This document shows, piece by piece, positions 58,478 through 64,000 of a stretch of 64,000 bases of DNA; the stretch's first letter is position 1, and every line of letters starts with the position of its first letter. Under the pieces are notes generated by a model. The model made no database searches, was not told the DNA's origin, and saw only the letters and a program-made list of their open reading frames with translations. Source of the stretch: Lactifluus volemus (taxonomy: Eukaryota; Basidiomycota; Agaricomycetes; Russulales; Russulaceae); assembly GCA_022376515.1 (NCBI GenBank), contig WTXI01000082.1:1-64000 (forward strand), read 5' to 3'. The translations under genes were made by a program, and so were the position numbers.

Positions 58478-61102
58478 TTACAGTAAAAGCTTTCCTTGAT
58501 CGTGTTGTTCCGCCTTATCTAGTGATGCTCTCCCTATGATTGCAGCAAGCATTGGCACTTCCAGATTCTCGTATTCAGGCACCCGGTCAACGGCTCTGAA
58601 ACGCTGGGGGTCCTCGGCAAGCTCTACTGGAAAGTTTTTATCAAACAGAATTGGCATCGCCTTATCAGGGGCCTCTTGTCGTAGGTGGATGATATTGGAC
58701 ACCCCATAAATAAAGTTAGCAAAACCTGGCGTCTTCTCGGCCGATCCGGGTACTCGTGATCCCCACAGATTGGTCTTCAAGTTGAATAGCGCATGCCAGC
58801 GATCAATTGACCTAGGCTTGGTCTCCCAGAATGACATGACCTTGATTTCCACTTTTGTTGGTACCCTTTCCTTCATGTGGAATACTCCTGAGGGGGAATT
58901 GGAATCCACAAATGCTGCTCTCTCAGCATTGTCAAAGCTTGCATCATTTGGTATGTATTGCCAGTATTTCCCGTCAACAAAATGATATAGTTCATCCATA
59001 AGGTGGGCTGGACGGTCCATGGAAGAGAGGTCATGGGGATGAATCCCCCAGCGCCTTGCCATTTCTTCTGTTTGCGTACTGCCCACTGTAATCCCAGTCA
59101 TTACAGCTGGATTATGTGGGGCTGCAAAACTTGCCCCAACACCGCTGGACAAGGATTTGTTTGTAGACTTTTTCTTTGAGTCACCATCAAGATGGACAGG
59201 AAGTGGAGTGTACGATGCTAGCACAATTTCCCGGGCTGAACATGCAGTTATTTGAACCTCGGCCTGCAGCAATGTGTAGGCTCGGTGCAAGTGGCCAGGA
59301 GGGTCTTGGTGGGTCTCGCAGGACATTTCAATTGCAGTCATGTCGACGCCAATCTTTGGAGCGGGCCAATTAGAATCTTCGACACTGGCATCAACCTAGA
59401 ATGAGCTGAGAATGGAATTTACATAGCTTCCATATAAAATGAGCAAACCTTGATCACAGCAGTCACACGTGTTGTGATGTCGTGAGTAACCATTCCTCCA
59501 CTTTTGATCGACATCATTGACTTCAACGTGATATAGAATCCAGGCTTGCGAGAGCTGCAGCCTCCAACGGGTTCTTCTGGATCTGGGTCATCTCCGCCAT
59601 CATCGTTATCACCCCCCTCATTCATTCCTCTTCCGGCCCCAGACCGGTCTTCTCTCGATTTCCCTTTTCCGCTGCGGTCGCTTTCACCACCTTCATCACG
59701 GCCAACGGTCCATTTGCCTTCTGCACCTGTACTTGTGCTGGAACTTGCAGTCCTTACTTTAAAACCACCAAGTGAAGACAAGTGACGGAACCTATGGGCC
59801 GGTGGGTCGACAGGCAGATAGTCGATACGTTCTCGGGTGTACACCACACCGGGAAATGGAGTGAAAACAGATGCAAATGCCTTGCATACAGTATGGTCAT
59901 TGAAAGTAGGAAGATCTCCATTGACAGAGAGGTATATCTCCTCGACGAGTAGGCCTTCACGTAGTGCAGTCTCATTGAAGCCAACCTGCAGGACATACTC
60001 ATCACTGAAACCAATAGTAGCAAATATGGCCTGGAGTTGTGTTTCCATTCTCAGGGCGTGACTATATGCCTTTTTTGCCATAATGTAAGGACCCATTCCG
60101 TTGTCAAGGTGCAAGTCACTGTCTGTCTGTGTGTCGTGAACTGAAGTAGAAGACATGCTTCTTTCTATTTCTCCAGTTGGAGCGCTCAAAGCTTGACCCA
60201 CGTGATCACCACTGCCAGACATGATAGAACGATTGGCAGACAGGATATAACGATTGTCAGATAAGACCCAACGATTGAGTTGGAGAATGGGTTGCCAGCT
60301 TCCCTGGGAGACTTGGACCAATCCTATCAGGTTGACATCTTCCTTCCTGATGCCGGTGTAGCCACCGACCCTCCACGCTGGATCGTGGCCATCCATCGAT
60401 GCTGCTTCCTGCCTCACGGTTAAATATCACGTTTCCATGAGAAGAAAAATGGGGTTTGGCGGGCTCACGTCTAGCAACTTGCACACCGCAATTGCGACCC
60501 GCTTTGCCAATTTCTCGAGGGAAATTGTAGCGCGGGTTTGTGTTTGGTCCTTGGTCAGGATTTGGCTGTACCAGTCGTCGTAACCGGGCCACTGGAAGGG
60601 TAAATTAATACACTCAGTGTCCGTCAGACGTGCGAATTGGGAAAATGCCCACCTTGATGCGAACGTACATCGACGAGCAGGTCCCGACTGGGGCTTCAGT
60701 GAGCGCACCCAGCAGCATCCCGCAGTCACCCGCCGTAGCGTGGATAAGGCTCAAGCCCAAGTCTACTTTATTGTTGTGAACGAAGAAGATAGGCATATGA
60801 AGCGTCGCATTGGCGTGGCGACCGGAAGGATTTTTTGGGCGCCAAATGTATTGTGGAACGACGGAGCCAGAAGAGCGAATCTGGTAGTCGAGCAGCCAAG
60901 CAGGCTTTCCATTAATATTGGTGGGAGGAGTAACAGTCTGCATAATGGGAATGGTGGTAAAGAATGCGCCTGGCCATTCCAGAGAGGAAGTGGGATGGAG
61001 CGATTGGCGGTCGGACCCCAAAAGGTGGGTGATGTACTGCTCCGCGCCCTCTGAACCAAACATATGAGAAATGTAGCCGTCAATGAGTATATCCACCTCC
61101 AT
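58478..61102 (-). CDS. Gene Y: unknown conserved-type protein, intact
   Basis: Model: complement(join(58478..59395,59449..60408,60469..60591,60653..61102)), 816 aa from the first in-frame ATG (61102). The frame stays open upstream to 61267 without another ATG, so a further 5' exon is possible. All three introns (53, 60, 61 bp) are GT-AG and in phase. Visible segments: VDILIDGYISHMFG, MPIFFVHNNKVDLGLSLI, WPGYDDWYSQI, DPAWRVGGYTGIRKEDVNL, VSQGSWQPILQLNRW, a low-complexity acidic/basic linker (about 59560-59740), then DGKYWQYIPNDASFDNAERA and NLEVPMLAAIIGR. I recall similar hypothetical proteins in agaricomycetes but no function. No transmembrane or enzyme motif evident. Confidence 0.75.
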
Positions 61103-61814
61103 CTCCACCTGCAAGCTCCAAACGCCAGGACGTCGAAGGTGTAGATTGTCACGGGAAAGAGCAGACAAGTTGCGGGTATCGGAAGCCTGAGGAAAGTGTC
61201 CGGGCCGGAGGCCACTCGCAGTTATTATAAGGCACGTCCCATTCAAGTATTTCACACCCGCATTCACATCTCACACTGGCACTGGCACCTCACATCTCAG
61301 TGTATATTGTTGGAGCGCCTCGTACATGTGTTCAGTTCTCAAAGGCACCCTCCAGGGCCTCACCACCTCGATTGCGCGGCCGTCCGAGTGCGGCGTCCTC
61401 GATGGTCGTCGAATCTTTTTCGCTTCAAATCGTCGTGTCCGAGACCTTATCGACTACTTTAGATTGAGCACACCTAGCCCTAGATTGGTTACATGCTAAC
61501 ATCTTTCGCCTAAACTTGCCAGCTTCCATGTGTGACATGCGCCGGTGTTCTGCAAGGCGCCATATCAAGGGCCTTTGCTCTCGTTTGAGCCATTTGTCGA
61601 GGTGGTCTGATTAGAATCACTCTCAACAGTTCCTAATGAGCCCACCAAGCAAGCCCTCTACCGGTCACGATAAACAAAATGTTGGTGCACCAAGCTAAGT
61701 CGATCCGCTCACTCATCTTTGGACGAGATGCGAGTCTAGATTGGGATGTCTAGGCGATCACTTTCTCTCCGCCTGGTGAAAAACGTGAAAGACGCATATA
61801 TATAACACCACCGT
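61103..61814. other. Upstream region of gene Y
   Basis: 61216-61640 is repeated at 40641-41030. 61640-61810 has no clear gene. It probably contains the promoter and perhaps a first exon of gene Y. Confidence 0.35.
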
Positions 61815-62070
61815 GCAAACTCGATATCATCGTAGTCCGCTGGAACGCCGCTGCTTGCTGCGGGAGGTGTGTAGTAGGCGGTCGCCTCGATATCCCGACA
61901 ACAGCACTGGCAGCCTCAGCGTTCAGCGACGCCGCGTTTTCTTTTCGAGACATTTTCTGATGGCTTCTCTTATTTTTTTGGTTTGATGTTAGAGGATGAA
62001 GCGATAGGCGTTGTTGGCGGTGCCATTGACGGGGGTCCCTCGCGAGTTGCCTTTTTTGGCCCCGGAATGC
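61815..62070 (-). pseudogene. RPA34.5-like first-exon fragment R7
   Basis: Remnant of the first exon only (sequence around EKSRKENAASLNAEAASAVVGIS on the minus strand, two frames), with deletions. It lies upstream of F7 in the same relation as the fragment near 9600-9800 to F1 flanks. Confidence 0.55.
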
Positions 62071-62517
62071 CGTAGAAAGCCACGTGCCAGCTCGGCGAGC
62101 GCCGAGCGGGCCAGATTTCCTATCTCTTCTGCAATAAATGTTTATTTCACTCGCCGCTTCCACTTCTTGAATCAAACCTATTCCCATCATCGTGGTAGAG
62201 GAAGATAATACATTGACGATAGTAACTAGTTGCATCTGATGTAGTAGGGACTAAGCATGAAGTCAGGACAGGTCACGGTGAACTTGAACACGGTGTTTCG
62301 CCAACAGAGGGCTACATTACATAGTACGAACCTATGAAGGACGAAATGCGGGAGAGAATAGTTATAGTTAGAGAATCTGAAGGAGAGTATGAGATAGTCA
62401 TCAAAATGCGATCTGAGTATACAGTTCAACGACGACAAGCTGTTCTGGGCTGCTTAGTAGTATTTCAATATGATCCTGGCGGTCGTCATGAACAGTAGAA
62501 TGGGTGTGTGAATGCGA

Positions 62518-63990
62518 TTAAAATATGGATAGATGGGTCAAGAAGTACTTCGATGCATCAATTATAGCCAGATGCTCATCGAACATCGAAGGATCCACCA
62601 ACCGCAGGCTGATGGGATGGCCTGCTACTTGTCGTTCGTTGAGAAATCTGGTAAATGCGTTCCGAATGTCACTTCCTCCAGAATATCCAACCTCCTCAAG
62701 GTTCGGGAGGAGCTTCAGTGGTGGCTCTCCAAATAAGGAACGGAAGATTTTCTCAACAAGATCATCTTGCACATGAATGGCCTTCACGTTGGTGAACGGC
62801 CTAAGGAGTTCACGCCATTGTATTCGGTCGGGACTGTTGTGCCGTTCTGACGATCGCTCGTGCTCTTGGTAGCTGAATGTGACTTGCTCGACAACAGAAA
62901 GTATGGGTGAAAGTGAACCAAACAATTGCGCCGCAGAGGTAACTTGCCAGTCGAAAAGTGGACACCAGATCTTCAACAGTAAGGGAGTGTCCCAGTTCCA
63001 AGAGACCGCATGTAAGGAAACGGAAAGTGAACTGAAAGTTACGTGGACAGCGAGGATTTTGGATGCCTGCATGAACTGCAAGAGGCGTGGAACAGTAAAG
63101 GAGCGCTCATGAGGAAGAGAGAAATGAAGGGTATTGAGCGAAGGCGAGCTGATACGAGCAAAAATGCTTTCCGAATAGTAGGTATCCACACCTTGGAACC
63201 CAAACCGTTGTAGCTTGGGAAGTGTGATCGTGTCCAGAGTCTGGTGTGACTGCCGTTCAACTTCATGTCGAACACTGGCAAGGTAACGAAAACGAATGGA
63301 CAGCCTCTCTAGCTGGGGCATAAGGGAAAGCAGGTAAGTATATAACTCGGACAGAAATAGGCGGGATCCGGGATATCGAGAAGCTCGAGAGTGACAAGGC
63401 CGGCAGTCGTGGTAAGTAAGGGCGACCCAATTGAAACGGAAGCCTCCAAAAGTCTGAGATGGCGTAGATTGGGAGCTTGAAACGTTACGGGAAGGTCCAG
63501 TTCAAGTATGGTCCGAGAATTGATATACATGCGTTCCAGAATTGGGAACTGACCATCCATAGCTGTGACGAACTTCCCGACATTTGGGAGCATCCAAAAG
63601 TAAATGCGACGCACGCGATTAGTGCGTGAAAGTGTGAGAAATAGACCTGATTCATCTTCTGCCGTCATCTGCTGCAGATCCAAAGTGCGATAATAGATGA
63701 CGAGTGGTAAAAGTGGTAATGTGCAAGCATGTCCGCTACAGGCACACCATTGGCGCACACGAGATGAAGGTCGAGCCGGGATGGCGATCCAAGAATAATA
63801 TTTCGCCACAGTCGACAAACATGTGCCAGTTTGTACCACCAACGTAGGTCGGGCCAAGCAATGGGCCAGGTCATCCCAGATCTATCGGCATATTTGGTTG
63901 GATCTGCCAGCCGATAAAGATGAAATATGTTGAGAAGTACATCATCGTTGAGGATATGAATAGATGAGTATCGTATATTTCTGTTGAGCC
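62518..63990 (-). pseudogene. F-box copy F7, two frameshifts, 5' end outside the window
   Basis: Closest relative of F1. The second exon begins at 63990 (same TAG acceptor context); the first exon would lie beyond the window. Relative to F1, one base is missing near 63328 (AAGGGAAAGCAGG for AAGCGAAAGCCAGG) and one near 63713, giving three frame segments: 63665-63874, 63309-63857 and 62518-63321. A 9-bp in-frame loss occurs near 62730. Otherwise the leucine-rich region is well preserved. Confidence 0.8.
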
Positions 63991-64000
63991 CTATTAATCC

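Noticed and set aside
61103..61267. Upstream extension of gene Y starting at a GTG
   Set aside because: GTG is not a normal nuclear start codon; the ATG at 61102 or a separate 5' exon is more likely.
1..64000. tRNA, rRNA, CRISPR or bacterial operon features
   Set aside because: None seen; the intron-rich genes and retroelements indicate fungal nuclear DNA.

Overview
The window looks like nuclear DNA of an agaricomycete basidiomycete. Introns are short (about 49-73 bp, GT-AG). Gene families include fungal NACHT-WD40 NLR proteins, agaricomycete F-box/leucine-rich proteins, a KDZ (Plavaka-type) transposase, a Ty3/gypsy element and LINEs. Genus cannot be fixed from sequence alone; a Rhizoctonia-like fungus would fit. 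I saw no rRNA, tRNA or CRISPR.

Layout. 0-6.2 kb: a decayed KDZ transposase whose 2.7-kb intron contains another spliced gene. 6.2-64 kb: a mosaic of repeated modules. The modules are F (F-box gene, minus strand, 7 copies), R (RNA polymerase I RPA34.5-like gene, minus, 6 copies plus fragments), NPR3 (GATOR1/SEACIT subunit, broken, 2 copies), NLR (2 copies), SLC41 (Mg transporter-like, plus, 2 copies) and Y (unknown protein, one complete and one deleted copy). The order is F1-R1-NPR3-NLR_A-r-F2-R2-F3-R3-F4-SLC41_1-R4-y, then NPR3-NLR_B-r-F5-R5-F6-SLC41_2-R6-Y-r-F7. This is a tandem duplication; NLR_A and NLR_B are 31.3 kb apart. It was later rearranged by inversions, deletions and transposons.

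Transposons. A 9.2-kb Ty3/gypsy element with 881-bp LTRs (23642-32807) and an adjoining truncated LINE split F3. A second LINE fragment with a poly(A) tail and 15-bp target duplication lies upstream of NLR_A and is absent from the matching site of NLR_B. A 385-bp solo LTR with a 5-bp target duplication sits in an intron of SLC41_2 and is absent from SLC41_1.

Genes that appear intact by splice-consistent reading: F1 (519 aa), NLR_A (1615 aa), NLR_B (1614 aa), R4 (278 aa), Y (about 816 aa from the first in-frame ATG) and the Ty3 pol frame. The biologically strongest part is the pair of complete C2-NACHT-WD40 receptors. Each has 13 almost identical 43-residue WD40 repeats that vary at a few fixed positions, the pattern of fungal allorecognition/immune NLRs. 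The housekeeping-type modules (NPR3, RPA34.5, SLC41) are mostly broken passengers in the duplicated receptor locus.
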